Assembly: GCA_007123195.1 (NCBI GenBank)
Contig: SKLO01000508.1
Coordinates: forward strand, 1 to 30,065
Reading direction: 5' to 3'
DNA length: 30,065 nt
Origin: Verrucomicrobiales bacterium
Lineage (GTDB): Bacteria; Verrucomicrobiota; Verrucomicrobiia; Verrucomicrobiales; SKLO01
Within the stretch, counting starts at the first letter, position 1; every line of letters starts with the position of its first letter. Both the position numbers and the translations under genes were made by a program. This document shows, piece after piece, positions 15,355-24,211 of the stretch. The notes under the pieces were generated by a model, which saw only the letters and a program-made list of their open reading frames with translations, made no database searches and was not told where the DNA came from.

Positions 15355-17196
15355 ATGAACGATGCCCACCCCACGCACTACGACGCCGTCGTTGTCGGCG
15401 CCGGAATCTCCGGCGCCCTGGTCGCCAAGCAGCTCGCCGCCCGTGGCCATCACGTGCTGATCCTTGAAGCCGGTGCCGACCGTGGCGAGGACGCCGCGAC
15501 TTATCGCAGTTATCACACCAACTTCCAGCTGACCGAGCTGAAGACCCCCAACTCACCTTACCCGCCCAATCCCAGCGCCCCCTCGCCATCCGTGCTCGAC
15601 ATCACCTCCATCGCGGCCGGTAAACCGGACAGCAACGGCTACTTCGTCCAGCGCGGGCCGAATCCGTTCGGCTCCAATTACACCCGCGTGGTCGGCGGCA
15701 CCACCATGCACTGGCTCGGCACCTGCCTGCGCATGCAGCCGGTCGACTTCCGCATCCACAGCGAATTCGGCCGCGGTGTCGACTGGCCGCTCGGCTACGA
15801 CGACCTTGCGCCCTACTACGAGCGGGCGGAATGGGAGATCGGTGTCGCCGGCGACAAGGCGGAGAACGAGTTCCACGGCATCCACTTCGCGCCGGACTAC
15901 GACTACCCGATGGAACCGATCCCCAAGTCGTTCTCCGATCGTTGGTTCGAACAAGGAGTGGCCGGCATGAAGGTGCGCCTGAACAACGGCGAGGACAAAG
16001 TGCTGGCCGTGTCCGCCACCCCGCAGGGCCGGAACTCGACCCCGCGACCGGGACGCCACAAGGTCGGCGGTGAAACCGCCGGACCCTACGGCAGCGCCGG
16101 CAACACCGGCCCGTTCTACGCGTTCCAGGGCCAGCGTTGCGAGGGCAATTCGTCCTGCATCCCGTTGTGCCCGGTGCAGGCCAAATACAGCGCGCTCAAG
16201 ACCCTGCAGCAGGCCCGCCAGCAAAAAGGCCGGGTCGAACTGCGCACCCAGTCGGTGGTGTCCAAGGTGGACACCGATCCCGCCAGCGGGCGCGTCACCG
16301 GCATCACCTACAAGCGCTACGAGTTTTCGGGCGCGCCGGTATGGGAGATGAAGCACGTCACCGCCAAGGTCTACGTGCTCGCGACCAACGCGATCGAAAA
16401 CGCCAAGCTCGCGCTGGCCTCGGATCTTTGCCCTTCGTCAGGACAGTTGGGACGCAACCTGATGGACCATCCTTATGTGCTGACCTGGGGACTGGCACCG
16501 CGACCGGTGGGCGCGTTCCGCGGTCCCGGATCCACGGCCTCGATTCCCTCCCTGCGCGACGGCCGCTTCCGCACCGACACCGCAGCCACCCGGCTTGAAC
16601 TGGCCAACTGGGGCTGGAACTTCGCTGCCAACTCACCTTACTCCGATGTCCAACGGTTGGTCGGCCGCGACAACCTGTTCGGCGCCGCGCTGCGGGCCCG
16701 GCTGCGCGACGAAGTGCCGCGCCAGGTCCGCATCGGCATCATGCCCGAGCAATTGCCGTCCTCGGTCAACCGGGTCAGCATCGATCCCGCCTGGCGTGAC
16801 TCGCTGGGCGAACCGCGGCCGGTGATCGACTACAGTGTCGACGACTACTCGCGCGCCGGGGTGCTGCAGGCGCTCGACGTCACCCGGGCCGTGTTCGCCC
16901 GTCTCGGCATCGAGGACAGGTCGGTGGTCGACCCCTCGGCACCCGGTTACGTCACACTCGCAGGCCGCGGTTTTGTCTACTTTGGCGCCGGCCACAACGC
17001 CGGCACCCACCGCATCGGCCTGTCGCCGCGCGACAGCGTGACCAACGTCGACGGTCGCTCGTGGGATCACGACAACCTTTGGCTGGTTGGCTGCGGCGCC
17101 ATGCCCACCATCGCCACATCCAACCCCACCCTGACCATGACCGCACTCGTGCTCAAGGCGGCCGATTCCCTCCAGCGCGAGTTGGAAGGGGCCTGA
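15355..17196 (+). CDS. GMC-family flavin dehydrogenase large subunit (sorbitol/glucose dehydrogenase type)
   Basis: A 613-residue catalytic subunit. The FAD-binding motif VVVGAGISGALVA is at 12-24 with the acidic end of strand 2 at LILEAG. RVVGGTTMHWLG (111-122) is the GMC signature region. Active-site residues are His547 in GAGHNAGTHRIG and Asn590 in TSNPTLTM. Cysteines 262, 268 and 272 (C-x5-C-x3-C, in RCEGNSSCIPLCP) match the 3Fe-4S motif known from FAD-dependent glucose dehydrogenase large subunits, so electrons probably leave through an iron-sulphur cluster. No cytochrome c subunit gene follows. I chose the ATG at 15355, directly before the flavin fold; earlier in-frame ATGs at 15253 and 15337 would add residues unlike the family and overlap the repeat-bearing spacer. 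It oxidises an alcohol or sugar, substrate unknown. Confidence 0.93.
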   Translation: MNDAHPTHYDAVVVGAGISGALVAKQLAARGHHVLILEAGADRGEDAATYRSYHTNFQLTELKTPNSPYPPNPSAPSPSVLDITSIAAGKPDSNGYFVQRGPNPFGSNYTRVVGGTTMHWLGTCLRMQPVDFRIHSEFGRGVDWPLGYDDLAPYYERAEWEIGVAGDKAENEFHGIHFAPDYDYPMEPIPKSFSDRWFEQGVAGMKVRLNNGEDKVLAVSATPQGRNSTPRPGRHKVGGETAGPYGSAGNTGPFYAFQGQRCEGNSSCIPLCPVQAKYSALKTLQQARQQKGRVELRTQSVVSKVDTDPASGRVTGITYKRYEFSGAPVWEMKHVTAKVYVLATNAIENAKLALASDLCPSSGQLGRNLMDHPYVLTWGLAPRPVGAFRGPGSTASIPSLRDGRFRTDTAATRLELANWGWNFAANSPYSDVQRLVGRDNLFGAALRARLRDEVPRQVRIGIMPEQLPSSVNRVSIDPAWRDSLGEPRPVIDYSVDDYSRAGVLQALDVTRAVFARLGIEDRSVVDPSAPGYVTLAGRGFVYFGAGHNAGTHRIGLSPRDSVTNVDGRSWDHDNLWLVGCGAMPTIATSNPTLTMTALVLKAADSLQRELEGA

Positions 17197-17235
17197 AACC
17201 CTCACCTTGCCGCCCCTGGCCTGACATGACATCCC

Positions 17236-18318
17236 ATGAGCATGGAATCCGAACGTGACGAATTGAGATCGCTGATGGCGCAGGCCATCCGCATCGAGCT
17301 GACCACCATTCCGCCTTACGCCACCGCCGCCTACACCATCTGCGAGGTCGGCCAGTATGACCGCATCGCGCCGACCGAGGTCAATGCCGAACCGCTCGAG
17401 GTGATCCGCCAGGTCATGATCGAGGAGATGCTGCACATGACCCTGGCCGCCAACATCCTCAATGCGCTCGGCGGCAGCGTGATCCTCAACCAACCCTCCG
17501 CCATTCCATCCTATCCCTGCCGGCTGTTGCCCTCGGGCAAGGGGCCGGAAGTCCGGTTGCGACGGTTCAGCAGGGACCAGGTGCGGGTGTTCAGGGAAAT
17601 CGAGCGCGCGCCGGTGAACTTCGACAAGTTGAGCAACGGCGATTGCCTGCGGGCGGAGACCATCGGCGGCTTTTACCATTGCGTGAGAGAGAAACTGCGT
17701 GCCCTGTGCCGCACGCATCGGCCCGATCAGGTTTTTTGCGGCGACCCCGCCTGGCAGGTCGGGGCGGAACACTACTGGGGCGCCGGCGGCCAGGCCTTCG
17801 CCGTAACCGATGAGGCCAGCGCCCTGCGCGCCATCGACATGATCGTCGACGAAGGCGAGGGCGCTGATCTCGGCGGCAGGGCGGGGGACGGCGACCCGGT
17901 TCCGGGCACCGGCGAGGAAGACGTGGCCCACTTCTTCAAGTTCAATGAGATTCTCCTGTCGCGTTACTACCGCGCGGATGACCATCTCGGCTCGCCGCCC
18001 ACCGGGGCGGACCTCGCGGTCGACTGGAGCGCCGTGCACCCCATGCGCGACGATCCCAGGGCCGAGGACTTCGCCCATCTGCCCGAGGTGCACGCGCGCA
18101 TGCTGGCGTTTGATCAACTCTACACCGGCTTCCTGCTTGCCTTGCACGAGGCCTTCAACGGCCGGCCCGAGCGCCTGCGGGAGGCGGTTCCGGTGATGAT
18201 CAAACTGCGGCACGAAGCCATGGCCCTGGTGCGCATCCCGGTCAACGATCAGGGGGAAACCGCCGGCCCCGGCTGGACCTTCCGCCCCATATATTCCACA
18301 CCAGAGCGCGCCTCTTGA
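17236..18318 (+). CDS. Ferritin-like protein of the VioB/iminophenyl-pyruvate dimer synthase type
   Basis: A 360-residue protein with the PF12902-type ferritin-like fold. Helix 1 holds Glu21 in RIELTTIPPYATAAY; helix 2 holds Glu64 and His67 in IEEMLHMTLAANILNALGG. Further conserved-looking ligands are Glu141 (AETIGGFYH), Glu206/Glu208 (VDEGEG), and His232 with Glu238 (AHFFKFNEI). These would form a non-haem iron site. The family includes parts of the violacein and indolocarbazole enzymes that couple iminophenyl or indolic pyruvates, but most members are uncharacterised and neighbour GMC dehydrogenases. It starts 39 bases after the GMC gene; ATG at 17242 is an equal alternative. In context it may carry out or protect an oxidative step of the cluster. 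Confidence 0.85.
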   Translation: MSMESERDELRSLMAQAIRIELTTIPPYATAAYTICEVGQYDRIAPTEVNAEPLEVIRQVMIEEMLHMTLAANILNALGGSVILNQPSAIPSYPCRLLPSGKGPEVRLRRFSRDQVRVFREIERAPVNFDKLSNGDCLRAETIGGFYHCVREKLRALCRTHRPDQVFCGDPAWQVGAEHYWGAGGQAFAVTDEASALRAIDMIVDEGEGADLGGRAGDGDPVPGTGEEDVAHFFKFNEILLSRYYRADDHLGSPPTGADLAVDWSAVHPMRDDPRAEDFAHLPEVHARMLAFDQLYTGFLLALHEAFNGRPERLREAVPVMIKLRHEAMALVRIPVNDQGETAGPGWTFRPIYSTPERAS

Positions 18319-18480
18319 TGGCGCCATGACAGGCCGCGTCGGCCCACTGCCCACTTTCCTGCTGGCGAACCCGGTGCCACGGGCTAGCGTAGTGACCACT
18401 GCCCCGGTGCTTGTTGGATCAATCGATCGGGCTGGGTGAATACGTCGTCCTTGGCGGCGTGTTGCTGCACCATTGAGCCA

Positions 18481-18837
18481 ATGAACGGACTGCAATCCTA
18501 CATGAACCATGTCGCCGACGGCATCGCGTTGATCGGCGGCGCAGTGATCCTGCTGGGCACCCTGGTGGCGGTGGTCGGGTTGGTGCGCACCGAGATCGGG
18601 GCGTTGCGCGGCGGTCGCGTTCTCCGTCAGCGGCAGGTCCTGCGCCACCGGTTCGGCTATTACATCCTGCTCGGGCTGGAATTCCTCATCGCCGCCGATG
18701 TGATCCGCACCCTGATCCATCCCGGCATGGATGAACTGGTGACTCTGGGCGTGATCGTCGCCATCCGCACCGTCATCAGCCTGACGCTCAATTGGGAACT
18801 GACCCGCCGGCAGCGGGCGAGCGGGGACCCAACCTGA
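18481..18837 (+). CDS. DUF1622 family membrane protein
   Basis: A 118-residue membrane protein matching the DUF1622 family in length and layout: a first helix (ADGIALIGGAVILLGTLVAVVGLV), a basic loop (LRGGRVLRQRQVLRHRFG), a second helix around LLGLEFLIAADVIRTL, and a third (TLGVIVAIRTVISLTLNWELTRR) ending in Arg. Its function is unknown. The ATG at 18481 fits the usual family length; an in-frame ATG at 18436 would add 15 Cys-rich residues. It follows the ferritin-like gene by 162 bases with no clear terminator, so linkage to that cluster is uncertain. Confidence 0.85.
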   Translation: MNGLQSYMNHVADGIALIGGAVILLGTLVAVVGLVRTEIGALRGGRVLRQRQVLRHRFGYYILLGLEFLIAADVIRTLIHPGMDELVTLGVIVAIRTVISLTLNWELTRRQRASGDPT

Positions 18838-19046
18838 AACCTGATCGCAAATGGCGCGTGGCCATCGATTCCGGTGGTGATTCCCGTGCGCCCCGCACGA
18901 AAGAGATTGCCCGGTCAGATGGTTTTATGCGAGGTAAGGTCGCGTCGCTTATGAAAATCCCCGTCTCACCCCCCGCCAGGGACGGCCGCACGAACGTGCG
19001 TCCCGTCGATCGTTCAAATCGCGAACCAGGGCCCGTCGATGGCTAC

Positions 19047-21563
19047 ATGGGAGTTCGGTGGCGTGTCGGCGCGGCGGCCCTCGCCGCCGCCCTGCTGGGC
19101 TGGGCCGGTTCGGGCGCCCCATTGCCGGCGGGCGCCTCCCCGGGCCACGGTCACGGCGCTGGGCAGGCGGCGGCCACCCCGGCCGGCGGTCACGGCCACG
19201 GGGGCGGGCAAGCCGCCGATCGCGAGGCAATCACCCGGCTCTACGACATCGTGTCGATGCAGGACGGTGACTGGTCGGCGGAGGGCACCTGGATGCCGGC
19301 CCGCCTGCCCGAGGAGGGCGACCGCGTGTTCATCAGCCCCGGCACCACGGTCACCTATGACCGCCACGACCAGGCGGTGTTCCGCGCCATCCGGGTGTCC
19401 GGGCGGCTGACGTTCGCCCGCGATCGCGACACCGAACTGCACGTCGGCGACCTGCGGGTGCAGCCGGGCCTGACACCGGAGGCCGGGGTCGATGACATCG
19501 ACGACCACGATCATGCGCACGACCAGCGGCATCAGGGCGCCGAGGGGGTGCTGGAGGTGGGTTCCGCGCATGAGCCGATTCCGCGCGACGTCAGCGCGCG
19601 CATCGTGCTGCACCACGTCGAGGGCGCCAACCCCGACAACAGCCCCGCCATCATCGCCCGGCCGGGCGGGCGCATGGAGTTTCACGGCCATCCGCTGCAG
19701 CGCACCTGGTGGAAACTGGCGGCCGACACCGCCATCGGCGACACCTCGGTGCTGGTGGACGGCGAGGTCGGCGACTGGCAGGAGGGCGACGAGATCATCA
19801 TCACCGGTGCGATCTACTCGCGCAGCGGCGATTACCCGACCGAGGAACGCGTGATCAGCCGCATCGAGGGCCGCCGCATCCACTTCGAGGGCGGCTTGGA
19901 GCAGGATCACCTTGGCGAGGGCGAATTCCGCTCCGAGGTGGCCAACCTGTCGCGCAACGTGATCATCGAGAGCGCCGACCCCGACGGCGTGCGCGGCCAC
20001 ACCATGTATCACTGGGACAGCGCCGGTTCCATCTCCTACGCCCGCTTTGCCCATCTCGGCAAGAAAGAGGTGCTCGGACGTTACCCGATCCACTTTCATC
20101 TGGTCCGCGACACCATGCGCGGCTCGAGCGTCATCGGCGCCGCCATCGTCGATTCACACAACCGCTGGATGGCGATTCACGGCACCTACTATCTGGTGGT
20201 GCGTGATTGCGTCGGCTACCAGTCGATCGGGCACGGCTATTTCCTCGAGGACGGCACCGAGGTCTACAATCTGCTCGACCGCAACCTCGGGGTGCAGGCC
20301 TTCGCCGGGCGCCGGATGCGCGGCCAGGACCTGCCGTTCGATCCCAACGACGGCGCCGCCTTCTGGTGGGCCAACGGCTTGAACACGTTCACCCGCAACG
20401 TCGGCGTCGAATCCGAGGAATACGGGTTTCGCTACGACATGCAGCACACGCGGTCGTTCGACGCCAACCTCGACGTGCGCCAGCCGGACGGCAGCTACCA
20501 AACGGTCGACGTGCGCACGCTGCCGGTGTGGCGGTTTGAGGACAACGAGGCGCACGGCAACTTCGCCGGCATGGTGCTGGCGGGCAACGGCGGCAACCAG
20601 CCCGACGTTCCGATCCGCGACCAGCAGATGCTCGAGCGCATCGAGAGCATCGACTGGACCGGCCCCGACGAGCGAAATCCCCACATGATCCGCAACTTCA
20701 CCATCTGGGCCGCCCACTACGCGTTCCGTCCGCAGACTCCGTCGATGCTGGTGGAGAACCTGCGCATTCACGACGCGCCCTACGGTGTCTACCGGCCCGG
20801 CTTTGACCGCCATGTCTATCGCAACGTCCACCTCTCCAGCCTCGGACCCGAGCCGTTCAACCGCGGCATGGACGACTCCAGCGCCCAGACCGGCAGCTTC
20901 ACGGTCGATGGATTGAAGCTGGAGGACATGCGCAACAACAGCCAGGTCCATCCGCTGGTGCACATGGCCGACAACAACCTCTCCGGCACCGCCGAATGCC
21001 ACTTCCGCAATGTCGAACTGATCAACGTCGATCCCCGGCGCGTGGTGTTCAACCGCGGCGGCAGCGTGCGCGCCGACCCGATCGTTGATCGCGGGGTTCC
21101 GTTCTACATCCACGATCATTACGGTCCCGGCAGGCATGCACTGATTGTCAGCACCCGCGCCGCCGACCTGTATCCCGGCGGTGCCGGCAACGGCAATGGC
21201 AACGGGGCTTCGGGCTTCCACGAGGATCCGCCGCTCACCGGCGACGAATCGAGGGTCCGGGAAATCACCGACGTGACCTGGCCGGAACTGCTTGATCCGG
21301 TCGACAGCCTGCCGCCCGCCACCACCATCCTCGACGTTCGTGAACACGAGGGGCGGCTGGTGGTCCGTGGGGTTTCCCATGACAACGGCGACATCGTCGA
21401 GGTGCTGGTCAACGGGGCACGCGCGGAAATCCTCAGCCAGCAGGCCGGGGTGGCCGACTGGGTGATCGAACTCGACCCGCCGGCCGACGGCAAGCTCTCG
21501 GCGCTGGCGGTCGACGACAGCGGCAACCGCGAACTGACCCCGCATCAGCGCACCCTGCGCTGA
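19047..21563 (+). CDS. Secreted G8-domain / CEMIP-like parallel beta-helix protein
   Basis: An 838-residue secreted protein. Signal peptide: basic MGVRWRVG, then an Ala/Leu core to about residue 30. Residues 31-55 hold two HGHG clusters. A G8 domain begins near 68 (DGDWSAEGTWMP, GDRVFISPGTTVTYD) and is interrupted by an Asp/His-rich stretch (149-163). A right-handed beta-helix follows, with GRYPIHFHL at 344-352, the motif seen in the CEMIP and TMEM2 hyaluronan-depolymerising proteins. A small C-terminal beta domain (about 740-838) ends the protein. In animals this architecture acts on hyaluronan; in bacteria the substrate is unknown but an extracellular polysaccharide is plausible. The start could also be the ATG at 18951, which would put 32 residues before the signal. 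It stands alone, converging with the phosphoesterase gene. Confidence 0.85.
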   Translation: MGVRWRVGAAALAAALLGWAGSGAPLPAGASPGHGHGAGQAAATPAGGHGHGGGQAADREAITRLYDIVSMQDGDWSAEGTWMPARLPEEGDRVFISPGTTVTYDRHDQAVFRAIRVSGRLTFARDRDTELHVGDLRVQPGLTPEAGVDDIDDHDHAHDQRHQGAEGVLEVGSAHEPIPRDVSARIVLHHVEGANPDNSPAIIARPGGRMEFHGHPLQRTWWKLAADTAIGDTSVLVDGEVGDWQEGDEIIITGAIYSRSGDYPTEERVISRIEGRRIHFEGGLEQDHLGEGEFRSEVANLSRNVIIESADPDGVRGHTMYHWDSAGSISYARFAHLGKKEVLGRYPIHFHLVRDTMRGSSVIGAAIVDSHNRWMAIHGTYYLVVRDCVGYQSIGHGYFLEDGTEVYNLLDRNLGVQAFAGRRMRGQDLPFDPNDGAAFWWANGLNTFTRNVGVESEEYGFRYDMQHTRSFDANLDVRQPDGSYQTVDVRTLPVWRFEDNEAHGNFAGMVLAGNGGNQPDVPIRDQQMLERIESIDWTGPDERNPHMIRNFTIWAAHYAFRPQTPSMLVENLRIHDAPYGVYRPGFDRHVYRNVHLSSLGPEPFNRGMDDSSAQTGSFTVDGLKLEDMRNNSQVHPLVHMADNNLSGTAECHFRNVELINVDPRRVVFNRGGSVRADPIVDRGVPFYIHDHYGPGRHALIVSTRAADLYPGGAGNGNGNGASGFHEDPPLTGDESRVREITDVTWPELLDPVDSLPPATTILDVREHEGRLVVRGVSHDNGDIVEVLVNGARAEILSQQAGVADWVIELDPPADGKLSALAVDDSGNRELTPHQRTLR

Positions 21564-21795
21564 GCGGGGACGGGGGTTGGAGAATCCGGAGTCACCTGCG
21601 TGAGCGGCGGCGACGGTGAGCGGGCCTTGTGCGTGGCACCAAAAGCTCCAATCCGCCTTTGATAAGCGCCTCGCCTTTGCCACCATCACCAAGCGCTGAC
21701 CACATCACCGTAGAAAAACCGCCCTGGCCCGACGAGAGGAAGCCCGGTCCGGGGCCGGACCAGCTGAAATGGCCGAGGCTCTTCCCGGGACCAGT
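21564..21795. other. Convergent intergenic region with a short hairpin
   Basis: Between the converging G8 and phosphoesterase genes. GGTCCG-GGGC-CGGACC (21746-21761) is a 6-bp stem with a 4-base loop and could end transcription from the minus strand, but no T-run follows it closely. Nothing else is visible. Confidence 0.4.
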
Positions 21796-22746
21796 TCAGG
21801 CGGCCTCGGTTCCAGCGCCGGCGGCGCCGGCGGGCCAGTGGTAGTTGCTCTGGCGCAGGAAGCCGTCGATGCGGATGGAACCGTCGTCGAACATCGACAC
21901 CAGCGAGGCGCCGCTGTTGTCGGCGCCGCTGCCCTCGACCATGGCGACCAGGGTGCAGTAGTGGATGCCGTCGAGCTGGCGGTAGTCGTTGCGATGGTTG
22001 TGGCCCTGGAGCACGGCGAGCACCTTGCCCGAGGCTGCCAGAGCGGCGCGCACGTCGCCGGCGTTGTTGACGAAGTGGGCGCCCTCGCCGTCGAGCCGCT
22101 GGTGGGCGAACACCACCACGGGCTTGCCGGTGCGCTCGAGGTCCTCACGCAGCCATCGGATCTGCGCGGCCGGGATGTTGGCGTCGGTCCAGACGTAGTT
22201 GCCGCGGCCGTAGGGGTCGCCGTCGCTGTTGTAGCAGGAGTCGAGCACCACAAAGTGGAATCCGCCCTGATCGAAGGAGTAATGGGGCGCGCGGGCGCCA
22301 CAGTTCTCCAGGAACTCGTCCTTGACCAGGGTGTCGATGCAGTGGTTGCCGAGCACGTAGTGGCGATCGCACGGCGCCTTGGCGAACACCTGCTCGACGG
22401 TGCGCAGGAAACCGATCTCCTGCTCGACGGTGTCGGTCTTGTCGATGAAGTCGCCCAGCTCGACGATGAAGCCGGGCTGCTTGTCCCGCAGGTGGTCGAG
22501 GGCGGCCTCGAGTTTGTCGAGCGCCTCGCGGTAGTGCCGGTTGCCGGCCGAAGGCTTGTCGGCGTAGTGGATGTCGGTCAGGGCGCCGAACACCAGCGCC
22601 GGAGGGCGGGCGGAGTCGGCCAGCACGCGCGGCAGGGTTCCGGCGGAGGCGGCGGCCAGGCCGCCGAGGACCAGACTGCCGCGGCGCAGCAGGGCGCGGC
22701 GGGTGAGGGGGACGGAAACGGCCGGAGGGGCTTGGCGTGGTGACAT
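21796..22746 (-). CDS. Tat-exported metallophosphoesterase (ADP-ribose/CDP-alcohol diphosphatase-like)
   Basis: A 316-residue calcineurin-type metallophosphoesterase. The N-terminus holds a twin-arginine signal (LTRRALLRRGSLVLGG, then an Ala-rich core to about residue 44). Metal ligands are visible: Asp58 and His60 in TDIHYAD, Asp99 in LGDFID, Asn134-His135 in LGNH, a His in VFAHQ, and GHNHRND near the C-terminus. TDIHYADK with a following NRHYR and long helix is characteristic of the Mn-dependent ADP-ribose/CDP-alcohol diphosphatase branch. The true substrate in the periplasm is unknown. The ATG at 22746 is chosen because it begins the Tat signal; the upstream extension lacks protein-like composition. 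It diverges from the lactonase gene across 171 bases that contain a palindrome. Confidence 0.9.
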   Translation of the reverse strand: MSPRQAPPAVSVPLTRRALLRRGSLVLGGLAAASAGTLPRVLADSARPPALVFGALTDIHYADKPSAGNRHYREALDKLEAALDHLRDKQPGFIVELGDFIDKTDTVEQEIGFLRTVEQVFAKAPCDRHYVLGNHCIDTLVKDEFLENCGARAPHYSFDQGGFHFVVLDSCYNSDGDPYGRGNYVWTDANIPAAQIRWLREDLERTGKPVVVFAHQRLDGEGAHFVNNAGDVRAALAASGKVLAVLQGHNHRNDYRQLDGIHYCTLVAMVEGSGADNSGASLVSMFDDGSIRIDGFLRQSNYHWPAGAAGAGTEAA

Positions 22747-22840
22747 GATGGTGGTGGCTTGAGTTGGCCCGGGGCCGGTGGGATGGCGGGGTTGGCTGGC
22801 TGCGCTCCGGGCAACTTGCATCGCCGGGCCGTGGGCGCAA

Positions 22841-22856
22841 GTGACGGCCGTGTCAC
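22841..22856. promoter_or_regulatory. Palindrome GTGAC-N6-GTCAC, CRP-family-like operator candidate
   Basis: A perfect 5-bp palindrome with a 6-base centre lies between the divergent phosphoesterase and lactonase starts. It resembles, but does not match, the CRP site TGTGA-N6-TCACA: GTGA and TCAC are spaced by eight bases. A TTGACT hexamer lies at 22882-22887 toward the lactonase, without a good -10. The presence of a cyclase gene in the window makes a CRP-type regulator conceivable. Confidence 0.3.
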
Positions 22857-22917
22857 AGCGGGCAAATCACCCGGTTGGCGGTTGACTTCTGGCCGGGTTG
22901 CTGGTTCTGGTGTCGGC

Positions 22918-24180
22918 ATGAACCCCTGCGATTCCCGTTCCTGTTTCGACACCCCGCGTTGCTCAAGTGCTGCCGTGGTCTTTTGTCCGACCCGCCGCCG
23001 CCGCTGGAGGGGCGGCGCGTTGGCGGTTTCCATCGGCCTCGGTCTTTGCCTTGGGCTGGGCCTGGGTCCGGTTTCGACCGGCGCGGACGCGGCCGAAGAC
23101 GTGCAGCGCATGTATATCGGCACCTTCATGGACACCGGCAGCAAGGGCATTTACCAGGTGAACCTGGATCGTGAATCCGGCGCGCTGGAGCTGGTGGGGG
23201 TGGCGGCGGAGGTGGATCGGCCGGGCTTTCTGGCGGTGCATCCGAACGGCCGGTTCCTCTACTCGGTCACCGGCGGCCAGGCGTTCCGCGACCAGGGCGC
23301 GGGCGGGGTGGCGGCGTTCGCGATCGATGCCGACAGCGGCGAACTGACCTTGTTGAACGAGGTGTCGTCGCAGGGGCGCGGACCTTGTCATGTGAGCGTG
23401 GACCCGACCGGCAGCACGGTGATGGTGGCCAACTACGGCGGCGGCAACGTGGCGTCCTACCCGATCCAGGAGGACGGCTCGTTGGGCGAAGCGGTGTCGG
23501 TGGGGCAGCACGAGGGGCCATCGGAGGCCACCGACCGCCAGCGCGCGCCGCATGCGCACTCGATTTATCCCTCGCCGGGCGGCCGGTTCGCGGTGAGCGC
23601 GGATCTTGGCACCGACGAGGTGTGGATCTACCGGCTGAATCCGGCGGAGGGGGCGATGGAGCCCAACGATCCGCCGGTGGCGTCGCTGGCCCCGGGGGCC
23701 GGGCCGCGGCATCTGGCGTTTCATCCCGACGGCCAGCGCCTGTTCGCGCTCAACGAGCTGAACGGCACCCTGACCCTGTTTTCGTGGGACGAAGAGCGCG
23801 GCGTGCTGGAGGAGATCCGCACCGTGCCGACGCTGCCGCTGGGCTTTGACGAGCCGAACACCACGGCCGAGGTGGTGGTGCATCCGTCCGGGCGGTTTGT
23901 CTACGCCACCAACCGCGGCCACGACAGCGTGGCGATGTTCGCCTACAACCCGGCCACCGACGAGTTGGCGGCGCTGGGCCACGAGTCGACCCGCGGCGGG
24001 CATCCGCGAAACTTCAACATCGACCCGTCCGGGCAGTGGCTGATCGTGGCCAACCGCGACGGCGGGAATCTGGTGGTGTATGGGATCGATCCGCAGAGCG
24101 GGCGGCTGGAGTTCAGCGGTCACGAGCTGGAGATTCCGCAGCCGGTGTGCGTGACGTTCTGGAACGGGGTCGCCGATTGA
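22918..24180 (+). CDS. Exported beta-propeller lactonase (6-phosphogluconolactonase-like)
   Basis: A 420-residue protein of the seven-bladed propeller lactonase family (Pgl/YbhE type). A basic N-region (TRRRRWRGG) and hydrophobic segment (about 35-58) form a signal peptide, then the propeller starts at MYIGTF. Blade repeats are clear: HPNGRFLYSV, GPCHVSVDPTGSTVMVANYGGGN, APHAHSIYPSPGG, GPRHLAFHPDG, HPSGRFVYATNRG and HPRNFNIDPSGQWLIVANRD. The cytosolic enzyme hydrolyses 6-phosphogluconolactone; an exported member more likely acts on another lactone, such as a product of periplasmic sugar oxidation. The next gene, fructose bisphosphatase, starts 31 bases on, so they may share a transcript. Confidence 0.9.
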   Translation: MNPCDSRSCFDTPRCSSAAVVFCPTRRRRWRGGALAVSIGLGLCLGLGLGPVSTGADAAEDVQRMYIGTFMDTGSKGIYQVNLDRESGALELVGVAAEVDRPGFLAVHPNGRFLYSVTGGQAFRDQGAGGVAAFAIDADSGELTLLNEVSSQGRGPCHVSVDPTGSTVMVANYGGGNVASYPIQEDGSLGEAVSVGQHEGPSEATDRQRAPHAHSIYPSPGGRFAVSADLGTDEVWIYRLNPAEGAMEPNDPPVASLAPGAGPRHLAFHPDGQRLFALNELNGTLTLFSWDEERGVLEEIRTVPTLPLGFDEPNTTAEVVVHPSGRFVYATNRGHDSVAMFAYNPATDELAALGHESTRGGHPRNFNIDPSGQWLIVANRDGGNLVVYGIDPQSGRLEFSGHELEIPQPVCVTFWNGVAD

Positions 24181-24211
24181 CGCGGCCGGGCGGAACGGTG
24201 TAGGAACGGGC

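Noticed and set aside
15084..15374. Minus-strand frames with SNFQFP/ISNLQ-like peptides
   Set aside because: These are translations of the TTGGARA repeat, a known source of spurious genes.
18871..18899. GGTGATTCCCGTGCG with a CGTGCG/CGCACG hairpin as a cobalamin-type element before the G8 gene
   Set aside because: Only a short similarity; the B12-box and the remaining helices are missing.
22841..22856. Naming the GTGAC palindrome a true CRP site
   Set aside because: The GTGA and TCAC halves are eight, not six, bases apart; it is kept only as a candidate operator.
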